64,000 bases of DNA from Gonatopus flavifemur (lineage: Eukaryota; Arthropoda; Insecta; Hymenoptera; Dryinidae), in contig JAFFJZ010000001.1 of the NCBI GenBank assembly GCA_018340375.1, forward strand, positions 50,832,001-50,896,000, given 5' to 3'. Below are positions 43,453-56,739 of this stretch, piece after piece; within the stretch, counting starts at the first letter, position 1, and each line of letters starts with the position of its first letter. The notes below the pieces were generated by a model that worked only from the letters and a program-made list of their open reading frames with translations, searched no databases and was not told where the DNA came from. Both the position numbers and the translations under genes were made by a program.

Positions 43453-46400
43453 TCATCCTATCGCTCCTCCTTCTTGATACGGGCCCGTTATCATACACGG
43501 ATGCATTGGGAAGAGGGTGGTCCAAGTCATAGTTGTGTAAGTTGGTGATCTCATCATAAATTGAGAACTTGGAACATTCGGTACGTGCGATAGAGGCATC
43601 AGCTTTTCAGTGTCGGTTGAATTGCTGGATACGGAGATGGTGATGGGAGTCGTTGAAGGTACCGATGGAGATGATACGGATGACGTGGTCGGAGAAGTCG
43701 ACGTCGAAGAGGGGGACGTCGTTACACCTAATTTCTTGAGACGCATCTTCTCTTCCCACTCGTCCCAACCGTGTCGTGGTCGATTTAGATTGCGATGCTG
43801 GTAAAACACCAAACTGATTCTGGTGGGATTCAAACGATTCGGCTTTTTCAAAGCCGTGGTCGCGTGCATTTCGTGTTTGGCGCATTCGAATAAAACACTG
43901 CCGTGACTGAGGGCTATGGCAACTCCACCCATTTGAGGATCTTTGAAACATTCCTCGTTGTCGGAGTAATCGGCCACTTCGCCGAGAGGTTCCGCCTTTT
44001 GAGGTGGTTCCGGGAGAACTGGAAAATATGGGGGCGCACCGTAAATGTCCCAACGAGGAGCAGTTTCCCATCGGCTCCAGGTTGGATTCAAACCTTGATG
44101 GTAAGGAGCTGGAGGCACGCCTTGATAAGGATACTGCGGTGGTTGGAAACACGGTTCTCTTTTAGGTTGTTGATAAAATTGTGGAGAGTATTCTGGGCTT
44201 TGGTGCGGATGATAAGATTGATGGTAATTGTAATTCTCCCACGAAGGAGCGCTGTAAGGTGGTTTGTCGAATACAGGATAAGTTGGATAACTGTATTGCG
44301 GGAAGGTATGATGTCCTAAACCGGACATCGCGTGAAAATCTTGCACTTGTTTGATTTCTTCCGCCCACGATAACGAGTTCGAATTAGGAAGATTTTGCCT
44401 GGATTCGTGTAAATTGCCTCGAAGTTTGTCCTCCGGCCAATCATTTCTTCTTTGATTATTTTGATTCCCGACGCAACCGTTGCTCATGCTATCTGGAAAA
44501 CCGCCGCTCTTAGGAGGCTCTTGGGGCTTCAAAAAAGTTCTTGCCGTGAATGAATTTTGAAAAGAATTTGTATCCGTTGGATGATTCTGATTTGGATTGG
44601 CTGTTCTGGAAGGAGGTCTCCCTTTTGGTACCCGAAAAGGTGAGGGTGCAGTCGATGGTGTTTCCCAATTGAGTTTAGCAGGATCCGGCTGTGGTAGTCT
44701 GTCGGTCCAAGAGGATGGTTTTTGATGCTCGTTAGGATGGTCGTTTCTCCCGGGAGTGCCAGCTTGATTTTGATTATTGTGAAACATAGGTTGTGAGTTT
44801 GATAATTTAGTTGTGTCGGAACACCACGAATTTGATGTATTCCAACTATTAATTTGATTCGTACACGTTGGTGGATAGTGATTGTTCACAGGAACTTTAA
44901 TATCAGGTTGTCTTTGCAAAGTGTGCAACATGACGTCCGAATTTGGAAGTGGACCGTGCGGTTTTTGGCTAGCACCGGCACTGTTATTCACATATAAATT
45001 CCCAGCGATGTTCGGGAACATTTCTGGTGTATTTTCATTGCTGTACTGATTCTGGCACATATTGTTCTTCGGAGATTGAATCGATGGTTGACCTGGATAA
45101 GTAGGTTTAAACCCGTACGATGACTCTGCTTGAGACTTTGGTAAAATTAGCTTCGATGAATCTTGCGTATCCATGTAAGTTTGTGATCCATTATCGGGAT
45201 ATTTGTGCTGACTAGGATCGTGGAGGTGTTGTTTTGGCGATGTCATTCTTACGCGGCCGTCCGAAGAGTTCGGTCTCATGTTACGTATTTGGTTGTTCGG
45301 GTATTGTAACTGATTCATTCTTGGTGACGTATTGGTTTGGGAGGTATCCAAATGAGGGGACGGATGAGAATAAACTGTTCTAGGAGATACGCTGTTTTGT
45401 CTATTATCGAATGTATTCGAATATAATTTTGGAGAAGGCGGATGAGAGTAATTCCCTTCCGGAGTTGTAGGATATCCTGAACTTCTCGGTGATATGATTT
45501 TATGACCTTGTGGTGTAGTGGGACACGCTTTTGGCGATGAACTGTAAAGAATCTCAGTTGGGGTATTTGGGTAAGAATTTCTTGGGGATACCGGATGAGC
45601 GTTTCCTCGTGGCGAATGGGCGTAAGAATTTCTCGATTGATCTATCGTGGAGTGTGGTAAATTCCTGGAACCTGGTCTATTTTCTTCTTGAGAGACAGCA
45701 CTCCTTGGTCTCGTGTCGTCTAAACTTGTGCTGTCGGGATCCACCCTCACGTCTCTTTCCATGTTACCGTAAGGGTACTCGTTCCAAGGATTCAACCAAT
45801 TCGTTTTCCTTTGGTCCAACCAACTATTACGACTCCATTGTTGTTCACCTTGATAACCCCAATTCTGATACATGGAAACTGGACTATCTAAAACTGTAGA
45901 CGAAACTTGGGAACTTTGTAGTTGAGCATCCATACTGTCAAACATCGAAGCCATGTCTAAAGACAATTGGGGATCTCTAACGGGTGTTCTAGATGGATCT
46001 TGTGGCCCCGGTCCGTGAGTTGGCTCCATAACTTTTTCCGATGCATTCTTAGCGTTATCTTTTTTATGATTTGCCGTGTCTGTTTCTTCTTCTTTTCTTT
46101 TTTTACCGTGTCGCCTACAAGGTTGCAATGGAACTGAACGAACTCTGACTTCGCATGGATACCTGTAAAATATGATAATAATAATAGTACTGATCTCAAC
46201 CCTCATATCGTTTATTGAATAGTTATGGATTTCTTCACATACTTCGTCAAAACATCGATAGCTCCGGAACGTATTTTTTCTTCTTGCGCTTCTTTTGATC
46301 CATTCTCGTCGGTATCGTCCATGATGTAAAGAGGAAGCACGTGTAACTGTTCGTCATCTGGTGTGGTCATTGAACGATGTTTCGTTAGACTTACGACCAC

Positions 46401-48283
46401 TGTGCAACCATTATTCATATTGTGAAGGTCTCGATGAGAATGCGCGCAAAAATCGATACAGGCAGTTACACCGGAAAATGGCCTTCCTGGTTTAAAGCCT
46501 AACCGACATTCACTCGCTTCCCTTTCGAACTGCGTTTGATTGTTGAATGCTTCGGGTGCCAAACTGAGATATAAAGGGGATAAAAGAGTTGCCAAAACGT
46601 GCATCCTTTCTTCCACTTCCTGTTCCTGAAAAGATGAATTTATCATTCAGTATTTCATAACTTGATTAAATCTGAGGAGTAATTTAAAACCTTTGCTGTT
46701 TTTTCCTCACCTCTGATCGCACAGACAGTCGGAATTTTCGAACAGTTTTACTTCTCGCATATTTACAACCATTATAATACATTGACCAGGAACATCCGAA
46801 AGAAAAACTAGCCCCACACGTGTCGGGATCCAATCCTTGACAAGCGCAAGTCCTTGGCTCATTAGTCCCACATCTTCTAGTGGTTGGAAGACCAAAACGA
46901 TTGAGTTTATGACTTAACAACGAATAGATTCTATCCGCCTCGTGAGTTGGTACCCCCTCCCAGGCTACCATAGCTATAACGATCCATGCTGTGGGACATT
47001 TGTGTCCTTGACGATGTTTAACTATAGTAAGAATTTTTTCTTCCATCCCGGATCTTCTGATTATCTAAAATATTCACAATTTTTTTTTTTGGAATTACGT
47101 TTCTAATTTGAGATGATGCAAACAAGAATCAAATATGAAATACGATAAGTAATAATTTACCCATTTAGCCATCGGACATCCTTGCGTGGTCTTGCCTTCT
47201 TTTCCAGTGTAGATGACTTTTTCGAATCTGAGGGCGTTTCCTTTGAGGCCTGTTCTCCTTTCAAGATCATTTCTTAGGTCGTGCAAGGTTGCAGCGGCTC
47301 CCAGATGAGCATAGTACGAACCAGGTTCTGGCGGACCTTGAGGTAGAATTTTATTTTACTAACAAAATTTGGGCTCAATGAAACTTGCTTACTTTATGAT
47401 TCGAGTCAACTAAAATGCGTTTCCAATTGTCCAGAAAAATGATTATATAATCAACGAATTGTGTATACGATATGGATTGAATTCCATGCTACATACGTGA
47501 AATAACTTACATTTGTCAGCGGGGAAGCAATTGCAGTCTGGTACTTCGGTTCGAACATTATTCTTCAATTTGTCTAAATGGTCCTGTAATTTCGTTGTAG
47601 TGGCAGACGCGGTGCTGCTTTTAGGACTCTCGGGATCTTCATTTTTCACGTCAGAATTTGATTTTTGGGGCGAGTCAGCTGAAAATTCGTCCTTCGTTTG
47701 AAGACCTTGACAACAGCCTTCGCGTAGATGTTCGGGAGTTGGTTGTTCCGTGCCACCTCTTCGACAACACCATGAACCAACGCCGGGTGATACTTTGGCG
47801 GGTCCACCGTCTCCTCTAAATTTGTAATCATTTTTCTCATAAGGAATTTGACCAGGTTCGATTTTTATTGTATTTTGATCACACTGTTGTTCTTCGTCTT
47901 TGGAGTCACTGAACGTTTGCTCCATCACGGGTTGGTTATACTCTGTTGTGATATTTTCTTCTTTGATAGATTGTTTCGAATTATATGTGTCAATCGTATT
48001 TTCAGGTTCCTTAGGGGATGTTTGATTACCATCATCATTCGTATCATTAATGGACGTTTCCGTAATTTTGAGAAAATTCATGCATTCTTCCTTCTCTGTG
48101 TCATTCGTAGGATGTTTTTCACTCTGATCGATAGGAACTTCATTTCCTTGATCCATACGCACAATTTTTTCTTCAAATGGCTTGTCATTGGTGTCCTGTT
48201 CGTTGGCATTTTTGTTTGGATCGGTCCATAACGGAAGTTGAGGACTCCCGCATTGCTCGTTCTGCTGTTGCTGTTGTTGCTGC

Positions 48284-48317
<34 letters not shown>

Positions 48318-48895
48318 CTTGTTCTTGTTGTTTTTCTTGTTGTTGGTGTTGTTCCTGCTGCTCTTGTGGCTGTGATTGGTCTTGGCCTTGTTGTTGAGGT
48401 GATTGCTCTTTTTCATCGAGTTTTGCAAGGGTTCGTTCTTCCGATGCAAATTTCATGAAAGATTCGATCGCGGATATTCCAGTTTGAGGTGATATATTGG
48501 TCTTGTTCATGTTGTTCCCCCCTCCTGCCCATTCCCATAAGCCACCACCGTCGGACAAACTATCGGTCCGAGGGTGGTGGCTATGCAATAAAAAATTACC
48601 GGTCATTGCTTCATTGGATTGAGACATGGACATTATGTTTGACTGATTGAGGTACTGATCTGTTCTTTTTTCTTGCATTTTATCAGAACCTTCGTGAGGG
48701 TCACGAATTCGATCATCCGTTGAATAATCGGTGTTCGTTCCAGTATTACTATTGACGTGCTGGGGAGGCATTTGATGATGCGGATGATGATGATGATGCT
48801 GCTGATGATGTTGTTGCTCTTGATGACTCATTTGGTGTTGTTGAGATTGCATTTGCTGATGTTGTTGCATCTGTTGCTGATGCTGTTGCTGCTGC

Positions 48896-48944
<49 letters not shown>

Positions 48945-48967
48945 GCTGCTGCTGCTGCTGATGTTGG

Positions 48968-49005
<38 letters not shown>

Positions 49006-51432
49006 TTGTTGTTTATTCAAAATCATAGATTTGAGGCGACTATTGAGATTCACTCTATTCGATTGAGCATAAACATTATTTTCCGTATCATCTTGATTAT
49101 TCGAAAACCCATTCCGCTTATTATTGTCTGGATTTTGCTGTTGCCAAATCATTCGGCTGTCCGTTGAAGTTTTCATATCTTGTTTGTTGGATTGTTGATT
49201 CCAATTCGTTGAATGACTCTCTGGTACTGAACTCGGGGACCAACTTATTTGATTATCCAGTTTATTTTCCTGAGATGATTGACTTTGCCACGCTGCTGGT
49301 TGGTGACCTGGAGTTCTTCTTGGACTAGGTTGAGAGTCGGGCCACTGTTGTTGAGTTTGACCACTATCACTTTTTATACTGTTGGGCGACCAATTCGGTT
49401 GACTAGTTGGCGTGTCTGGCCAAGACATTTGATTAGATGGAGTAAGTCTTGGATTTTGTTCAATTTTCGTTTGTTGAGACCATTGCTGCTGCTGTTGCTG
49501 CTGTTGTTGTTGTTGCTGCTGATGCTGTTGTTGTTGCTGTTGTTGATGCTGTTGTTGTTGCTGCTGCTGCTGCTGCTGTTGTTGTTGCTGCTGCTGCTGT
49601 TGTTGCATTTGTTGATTAGATGGTGTGAGTCTAGCATTTTGTTGAATAGTATTTTGTTGTGTTTGAGTTTCTGGACTACTTTGTGGCCAGTTACGTTGAT
49701 TGACCGGGGTCATTCTTGGATTTTGTTGATGATCCGACAATTTTGGAGAATGTTGAGGCCATCCCTGATGTTGCGTTTGTTGATTCCCTGATGGTGTCAT
49801 TCTAGAATTCGGGTTATCCCTCATTTGTGGACTTTGTTGTGACCATCTAGCTTGCATTTGTTGCTGTTGTTGCTGTTGATTTTCAGCACTATCTGACCAC
49901 GATTGAGGTGTTGGAGGTTCTTTTATACTACTACTTTCCCAACTCATATGACTCTCAGGCCTTGACATTTCTTGTTGTGCTTGAGATTGCATTTGATGCT
50001 CTGCTTGTGTTTTAATTGCATTTTGTATATTTTGCTGTTGTGCTTTCTGTTGTTGCTGTTGATGTTGTTGCTGTTGTTGTTGCTGTAAGTGAGTGTCGGA
50101 CCAAGTAAGAGAACTATTGACATTACTCATCTTCGCATTCGTATTTGTATCAGACCATATATGTCGGTGACTAGCATCAGACACTGTTTGTTGTCGTGGC
50201 AAATGTTGCTGTGACGGTTGTTGCATGAGTTGTGCCTGCCATTGATTTTGTGATTGTTGTTGGCCCATCTCAACATAGCCTGGATATCCGTTAGAGTTGT
50301 GTAAACTCTGCGGGCCCGGTTGAAGTGGATACCCAGGCATCTCGTTTCCCGACATATTACTCGCAGCAATGGTCGCAAATCCTTTGACTTGTGTATCCGC
50401 TTGCGACTGTTGCTGCTGTTGTGTTTGTTGAGGAGCTTGTTGATTATCCATGTGTACCGAGCTACTACGACTCGTTGGAGTAGTGGAAGGTGGAGGTGCC
50501 ATAGTCACATCCTGAAAAGAGGATCATTCGATCTGTAACTTAAAACCGATTCACCACGATCAGCTCATTTGTGTTTCTCAAAAACGCTTATCCTTCCCTG
50601 TTTTTCAATACATGCTAATACGTTAGACGAATCGTCCTCCATTATTCTTTGTATTACGATGTGCTTCATTGAGTTCCCACCGATTAGAGAGAGAGAGAGA
50701 GAGATACAAAAAAAAATATTTGAAAAAATTCCCAATCTCGTCTTCATTATGACATGTATTTTAGCAAAAAATGATAAGCGATACGAAGTTTCAACCGTTA
50801 ATTCTAATCTCAAATGCTTACCTGTTGTTGATAACCATTGACATACTCTTGCCTCTCATAACCGACTGGTTGATTGGGAGTGACGGCAGGATCTATGAAT
50901 TGACCATTGAGCGGTCTTTGGGGTGTTGTGGCTGCCGTTTGGGGTGCAACGGGCGTCAATGGTGAAGGTTGTCCGGTGATTGCGTATTGTCCCGTTGCTC
51001 CTGCTCGTTGGAATGCCGATTGATCTGTTGTGATGAATGTTTGTTGTTGATAAGCAACTGTAAGGAAAAACATCATCGCGTTATTTCTCTATATTCGAAT
51101 TCATGCGGAATAATTTCTTTTCCTCATACAATAGTTTCAAAATTAAACTCTTCTCGCACGAAGGGAATTCTTTTCTCCGATCATAATTAATTACCTGGCT
51201 GAGGGTGATAAGGCGTTGCTGCACTGTACTGCGTGTGATATCTTAATTCTTCTAGTTGATTTGGAGCAGGTATTTGTTGTATAAATTGTTGTGGAGGCCA
51301 CGCAGTTGGGGTTGTTTCAACCGTCACTGCGCCTACAGGTCCAACTCCTTGGTGCCATACAGTGTTTCCAAATCCAGCTGGAGGCCGGAAGCCGGCACTT
51401 GAATCACCGTAAAATGGCATCACTCCCGGTGA
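43453..51432 (-). CDS. Tet: Tet methylcytosine dioxygenase (5' end outside these exons)
   Basis: Fe(II)- and 2-oxoglutarate-dependent nuclear enzyme oxidising 5-methylcytosine in DNA (and RNA in flies). Seven exons on the minus strand: 51432-51195, 51057-50822, 50511-47511, 47336-47161, 47064-46711, 46625-46243, 46162-43453; phases 1,0,1,0,0,2 close, giving 2365 residues. The N-terminal half is Gln-rich. The Cys-rich domain starts around SWCCRRGG and PDCNC, continues with [17 protein letters not shown] and [34 protein letters not shown]. The double-stranded beta-helix has [21 protein letters not shown] (iron His about 1399, Asp about 1401), [10 protein letters not shown], then a low-complexity insert of about 700 residues, then [11 protein letters not shown] (iron His about 2228) and [10 protein letters not shown] (2-oxoglutarate Arg). 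The first exon here opens after an acceptor in phase 0, so an upstream exon exists, though an in-frame ATG occurs at 51420. No CXXC domain was seen. Confidence 0.95.
47900..50100 (-). repeat. CAG/CAA arrays encoding poly-glutamine in Tet
   Basis: Four main glutamine tracts lie in the 3-kb exon: about 48261-48320, 48880-49014, 49485-49608 and 50031-50093. They are built from mixed CAG and CAA codons, sometimes broken by His (CAT/CAC). Mixed codons slow repeat slippage, but the longest has about 30 consecutive identical CAA codons and may be length-polymorphic. On the opposite strand these read as poly-Leu frames, which are artefacts. Confidence 0.85.
50685..50704. repeat. GA microsatellite in a Tet intron
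   Basis: A run of about ten GA units, followed by a short A tract, lies in the intron between the second and third Tet exons of the window. Confidence 0.8.
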
Positions 51433-54400
51433 CTAAAAACAGAGAAAATAAACGATTCATAAATAAGAATGAATTTTGATCATTGCACTGAGACTTTTAT
51501 ATGTATCTCGTGAAAAAAATTATTTTTAAGGTGTTCCATTCCCTGATAATTCAGGTTTTTCAATATTCTATTTGATATGAAAACTTGTAAATCGAGACTG
51601 AATAATATCGAAAGATTCGAATATTCCTCTTTCACAATTCTCCAGGCAGCATATATGATATATTATTAATTTGATTCCCTGTGAGGACTGAAATGAAGGT
51701 ATTTGTATTTTGATAATAGAGAAATCCGTTGAAAAGGATTTTTTTCTCTCAATACTGTTTTTGGATGATCGAATATCTTCTCGTTATTTCGAATTCATGA
51801 AATAATAGCATGTATAAGAAGGTGTATAAAAATCATATATTCATATATAAATTTTATAAATAACATGAACGAATTATGTATTTTCAATGCATGTAGCGTT
51901 TCCCATTGGGTTCTTACAATCATCGACGTTGAGATTCACAAACAACGTCATGAACATAACAAAGAAAGAGCAAGGAGGACTGAGAATGAGTTGGTAGGGA
52001 CAGAATACAGAATGTGAGGTCCTAAAGAGAAAGATATGCAGGGAGGGTAAATGAAATGATGAGAAAAGAACTGGCAACCTCGCAACAGGCAGACTATAAA
52101 ACTTTGTACAAAACGAAAAGGAATACTATACGTTCTTCTAGCAACGGGCTACAAGTCGACCTCGAACAGTGGATCGCTCCACGGAAAAAAATGTTATGAT
52201 AACAAATACAGGAAATAATTTCTTACTTCTTTTGTTCAATACACATACATGTTATTAAACGATAAATTTGATATTCATTTATTGTCTTTCCAATAATTAT
52301 CACTTCCAGTTACTAAAATTTATCATTTTACTTCACATATGAGTTTGAATAATCGTATTTTATGCAGCGAACCTTGTATAAATTCTGGAAAAAACACTGT
52401 ATGCAAGTATCGATTGAGAAGTTTAGTCTTTATTTATGAAAATTCATAATCAGATTATTATTTTGGAACATTTCATTTCAGGTGCCTAAAGTACACCCGT
52501 TTCTCTTAGTATAATCATAAAGTTTCAGATCATCATCCAATCCTGCTCTACAACATCGTATTTTCGGTTAACTCACGTGACATCCCTGTGCTGGGTTTCG
52601 TACCGTTTTGCGGATAATTGCGTTCGTTACGTGGTACGATCCAATTAACCGCCATTGAATTACGAAAGTAATCCCCGTAGATGACGATCAAGAAAGTGAA
52701 ATAACTTCGCATGGAAACAACAGGGATTTATAATTTGTGTTATGCCTCACTTGACTGATCCGTAATATCCGGAGAAATGAATTCTTCAAATGTCTATGTG
52801 TCATTCTAATCCTGAAAGGAACAAATGAAATATTCGACAGTCGTTTGGGAATGGGTGTAACTCCGAGAGAAAAAATGTGAAGAAAGATAGTTCAATCATG
52901 TTTGAAGGTATAAAAAACAAATAGGAGGCTCAATTTTATAAAAAATAGTCCCTGATTTCGCAGAGTCGAGAGAAGGAATTGGGAACATATTCAAGAAAAT
53001 TCATATAAATCAGGCAAAACATTCTTAAACAGATTTAAAAAACTTGTCTCATTATCTTTTCCTTTTTTCTTCGCACGAATCTACATGTTAATTGCTTCCA
53101 GCTCAGTACTACAAGTTTTCGGGAGATTGTTTCACAATGTGGTTCAGGCAAATTAAGTTCATTCTCACAAATCCTAGTTAGCTCTTTGAAATATTCGCTT
53201 GATTCTAGAAAATATTGTCATGTCCTAATGAAATATTGAGTGATGTATTAAGCTATGAATGTTCGTAAGTTCATTTTGGGTTCAATGGATGACGTTAAAA
53301 ACCGACTTCATTCTTTTTTATCACTTTAAATTGAGACAATGGAGAAACGAATTTCGAAACCCTTTCGAAATAGAAAACATTTCAGACAGAAATGTAGTTT
53401 CAGTGGAAATATCTGAAATTCTAATGTGTTACGCGGAGGCAATTTCACAAATACCAGGTTTCATTCCAAATATACGGCGTAGGGTGTTATAGCAGTACCC
53501 AAATGGTTCGAGACCAGTTCTACTGTTTCTTTCGTGTGAGTTATCAGAGGCGGTGTCAAGAAAGGGTGCATCGAAGCGTCGCCTGGAGCTTTACGATTTT
53601 ACAGAGGATATAAAACACCACAACGCTTAGTTGCAGATATTTTCGCAACGGCCCTTTTACGTTTGCCATGTAAAACCATTTATGAGATCATTCATAAATT
53701 GTCCGAATTTGTTTACTGTCTCATTTTGTGTCAATGCATTTGGATTTGATGAACATTGAATTTTGTAAAATTTTTTACGATAAATTTCGTATATTGCGAC
53801 AAGCTTTTGTTGAATATTTTGGTTCAGATAGGGGAAAAGATTCGGTAAATCTCAGCTAATTGGATAAGCAGTTTTAGAGTTATCTTATCCTCAACCTTCA
53901 AGAATGCTGATAATTTCATCATATAAGAGGCCATTAATCAGTTTACAAATATCCCTTCTGAAAATTTAGGAAATGTTACTGTCATTTAAATAAAATTTAT
54001 CTGAAAATTACAGGCATATTTCATGAACTTTTAGAAGGAATTTTTTTTTAGAATGATAGTCGACAAATTATAGCTTGTATACGGCGTGGAATAACAAAAT
54101 TCACTTCATTTCCAGTCGAGTGTTAGGCTCTATCTTTCTATAAATCTATCAATAAATATATGTTCCCAAATCCAGTGTATGTTCTCTCAATTTGATGTAT
54201 TTTTCAGGGTTGCCACAGCCTGGAAATTCATTTGTCATTCTGTATAACGCGAATTCGTGGTTGATAAATCCCTTTAGAATTTTCAAATCGTGTTTTTGTA
54301 CATGGAGATAAATTTTTAATTAAATTTACTATAAAATTATTGGGACCGAGAAACAGACTTCATTCTTCCGGATTTCACTGTAAAGATCATAACTTTACTA

Positions 54401-55700
54401 TGGAACAACAATCGAATGCCGATTTACTATGTCTCAGTCTGTTCTTCGGTCGCAATAATCCCAAGTCAGTTCAACTGTAAATTATTTCTCTCAGTGTATG
54501 ATAATTCAAATCGCTATCCTCTCATTTTTGTGGGAATATTATACAGTGACCCTTTTTTCAATGTTTATCAATCACTGCAAGTATTCCTCCTATATTTGTA
54601 ATGAGTCGGTTACGTCTGAAATCGACTGATTCAACAAGAGAAAGTCGATGTCTCAAAGAGTTTCAAGAGAATTTCTTATGACGTAATCGTGTCATTTTTA
54701 CAACCGTAGCCGTAATGGTTCTATATTGCTCATTTCACAATAATGTATTTGAAGTTGCTTCTGGTGCAATCAGAAAATTCTTATAATTTCCTTCGATGAT
54801 GAACATACAATTGCATGCAATTTTCAGGAAGACTTTTCAAATTGAGTAAATCCCTCAAGGGAGTTGTAATTACAACTCAAAATTCAACAATTATTATCTT
54901 ATCAAGATCAATTAGAACACATATGAAGCAATAGTGCATTTCACAAATTATTGAAGAGTCAGCAGCACAGAATATTCATGCAACGTTCTGAGAATTTTAG
55001 TAGCATATTGAATATTTTACGGACTTTCATAGAATATTTTTCTTACATCTTTATTACTTGGGTGGAGATTTGAGGATCCCATCTATCGTGAATTATTCGT
55101 ATTTCATATGTAAATTTTCATTCTCTTGAATATTCCTTCAGAATTCTTCACAATTCCGATGCTACCGGAATATTTGTCATGCGGACGGATGTCCTCAATT
55201 TTCTTGTCAACTGACAAGTTTCTTGTAATTTGATTTATGAAATTGTGCTTCGTTTAGGAGGGTAGAAAAATCAATAGAAGAATTACGTAAGAGTAGCTAT
55301 CTATTCACTCACAGTCAATAATTCTACAAAGAGTGAAGTGAACTTCCTTTGAATATAATTGAGCAATGACATAGGTTATACATATACTTGTTTGACAAGT
55401 TACATCTCGATTCTTCGTTGATGTAACTGATATCATTCAGGGTAATTGAGAATGAAATGTTGCAAATCAAATATTCTATGAGCACTCGGCATGTTGTACC
55501 AAGTCAAATACGGTTCTCAAACAATCTCATCAAACAAAATCCCGAGATTTCTTCATCATTTCGTGAAACAACTGGAGAATATACAGAATTTGAACATAAA
55601 AATATAGAATCAACTTCAAATCTCTGTCATTATGATCCATCAGAGTGACAAAAGGGATCACGTCAATGTACAAGTAATATAATCCGTGGCACGGAAACCG
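51433..55700. other. Tet intron or upstream spacer
   Basis: About 4.3 kb with no supported exon on either strand. It is AT-rich. Minus-strand frames were scanned for a cysteine-rich CXXC zinc-finger exon and none was found. A short minus-strand stretch near 51920 (VDDCKNPMGNATC) mimics an EGF-like repeat but runs into a stop. Confidence 0.45.
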
Positions 55701-56250
55701 ATTGCCCATGAAATTATCCTCACGTAACACGTAAACGTTGTATATTGAAGCTACAAAGTGAGTGGTTGAACACGAACGACCGTGGTCGGCATCGTACTTG
55801 GAACATATAACATAACCGACCGTGGCGAGGACGTACGTCACGTGACGTACTTACACACCACAGAAGAGAAACGATGCCGGTTGAGGATGGGTGGGTGGCG
55901 TTAGTGGTAGTTGTGTTGTTGGGTGGTGTGAAGCAGACAATGACTCGAGAAACTCTCGTACAGAGATATCCCAAAGTGGCCGTAGGGATCGGTGTTTGTG
56001 GTCGAGGTTGATAGCATCGAAGGCGAACCGGCAAGCAAGCAGGCTAACAGGCTAGCAGGCGGGCGTCTCGCCAAGCGAGTCAAAGGATCCCTCTTGTCGT
56101 CCTTCATCTCCAACCTACCTACTTACCACTACCGGCGGCTCTTCTCCCTGCACTTTACCCTCCTGCTGGTCTACTCTCTCTTTCTCTCTCAAATCCCGCA
56201 GGGGGGAAAATCCTTCCGTTCTCGTGGCACCGTGACCTAGGAGAACAGCA
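55700..56250 (-). promoter_or_regulatory. Candidate alternative first exon and promoter of Tet
   Basis: This block is clearly richer in G, C and CpG than its surroundings. On the minus strand a strong splice donor, GGTGT|GTAAGTACG, ends a possible exon at 55855. The frame that is open through it ends there in phase 0, matching the phase in which the exon at 51432 begins, but it has no convincing ATG, so the exon may be untranslated. With the ATG at 51420 this would give a CXXC-less isoform, as known for short Tet forms in flies. Confidence 0.35.
55833..55850. promoter_or_regulatory. 18-bp perfect palindrome with E-box/CLEAR core
   Basis: GTACGTCACGTGACGTAC equals its own reverse complement. 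The centre GTCACGTGAC matches the CLEAR/M-box site bound by Mitf/TFEB-type factors, and its flanks are TGACGT CRE half-sites. It lies directly beside the candidate Tet donor. Binding is inferred from the motif only. Confidence 0.45.
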
Positions 56251-56737
56251 ACACAACTGTGGTGGCTGAATTGAGGCATGAGATAAAACAGGATGTCCAC
56301 AGCACACGATTCGTGTTGCTCAAGACCAAATCGCTTTGATCCTATCAACAGTTGGTCGCTTTTGGCTACCTATGACCAACAAGTTGCGTTCCCCACGAAA
56401 ATTCTGCTTCCAACTTGTTCAAAAGTTTTTTCTGCCACCGATTGTTATCTAAACGATGTTCATGTCTTTCATTATATTCTCTGCTGTTTTTTCTTATAAT
56501 TTCCAATTCATAACTATACGACAAACAATTTTGATCCCATTTTTCTCATGCTCTGTATATGCGCATGGTGGAATTCTCCATTGCATATACTTTCTCCTTC
56601 TTTTTACTACGAACTTTAGAGAGAAAATCCTTTCCTTCTCGTGGCACAGTGACCTAGGGTAACACAACAACACAGGAGACCGAACGATCTGAACAGAGGC
56701 GTGAGATAAAATGGGATGTCCCGCGACAGCACCCAAA
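56205..56737. repeat. Local direct duplication about 427 bp apart
   Basis: TCTCGTGGCACCGTGACCTA near 56218 and TCTCGTGGCACAGTGACCTA near 56638 are direct repeats. The similarity continues over about 100 bp through GAACAGCAACACAAC / TAACACAACAACACA and GAGATAAAACAGGATGTCC / GAGATAAAATGGGATGTCC. Both copies follow the GC-rich block, suggesting a small segmental duplication. Confidence 0.65.
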
Positions 56738-56739
56738 CA

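Noticed and set aside
48177..48458. Valine-rich plus-strand frame
   Set aside because: Shadow of a Gln/Asn-rich stretch of Tet on the opposite strand.
48757..49791. Plus-strand poly-leucine frames across the Tet exon
   Set aside because: They are the complement of CAG/CAA glutamine codons in the Tet coding strand and have no other support.
51874..52077. EGF-like motif VDDCKNPMGNATC on the minus strand
   Set aside because: Only two of six expected cysteines, no acceptor nearby, and an immediate stop codon.
55901..56113. Minus-strand frame starting MEMKDDKRDPL as a Tet N-terminus
   Set aside because: Its frame hits a stop before the 55855 donor, so it cannot splice in phase to the exon at 51432.
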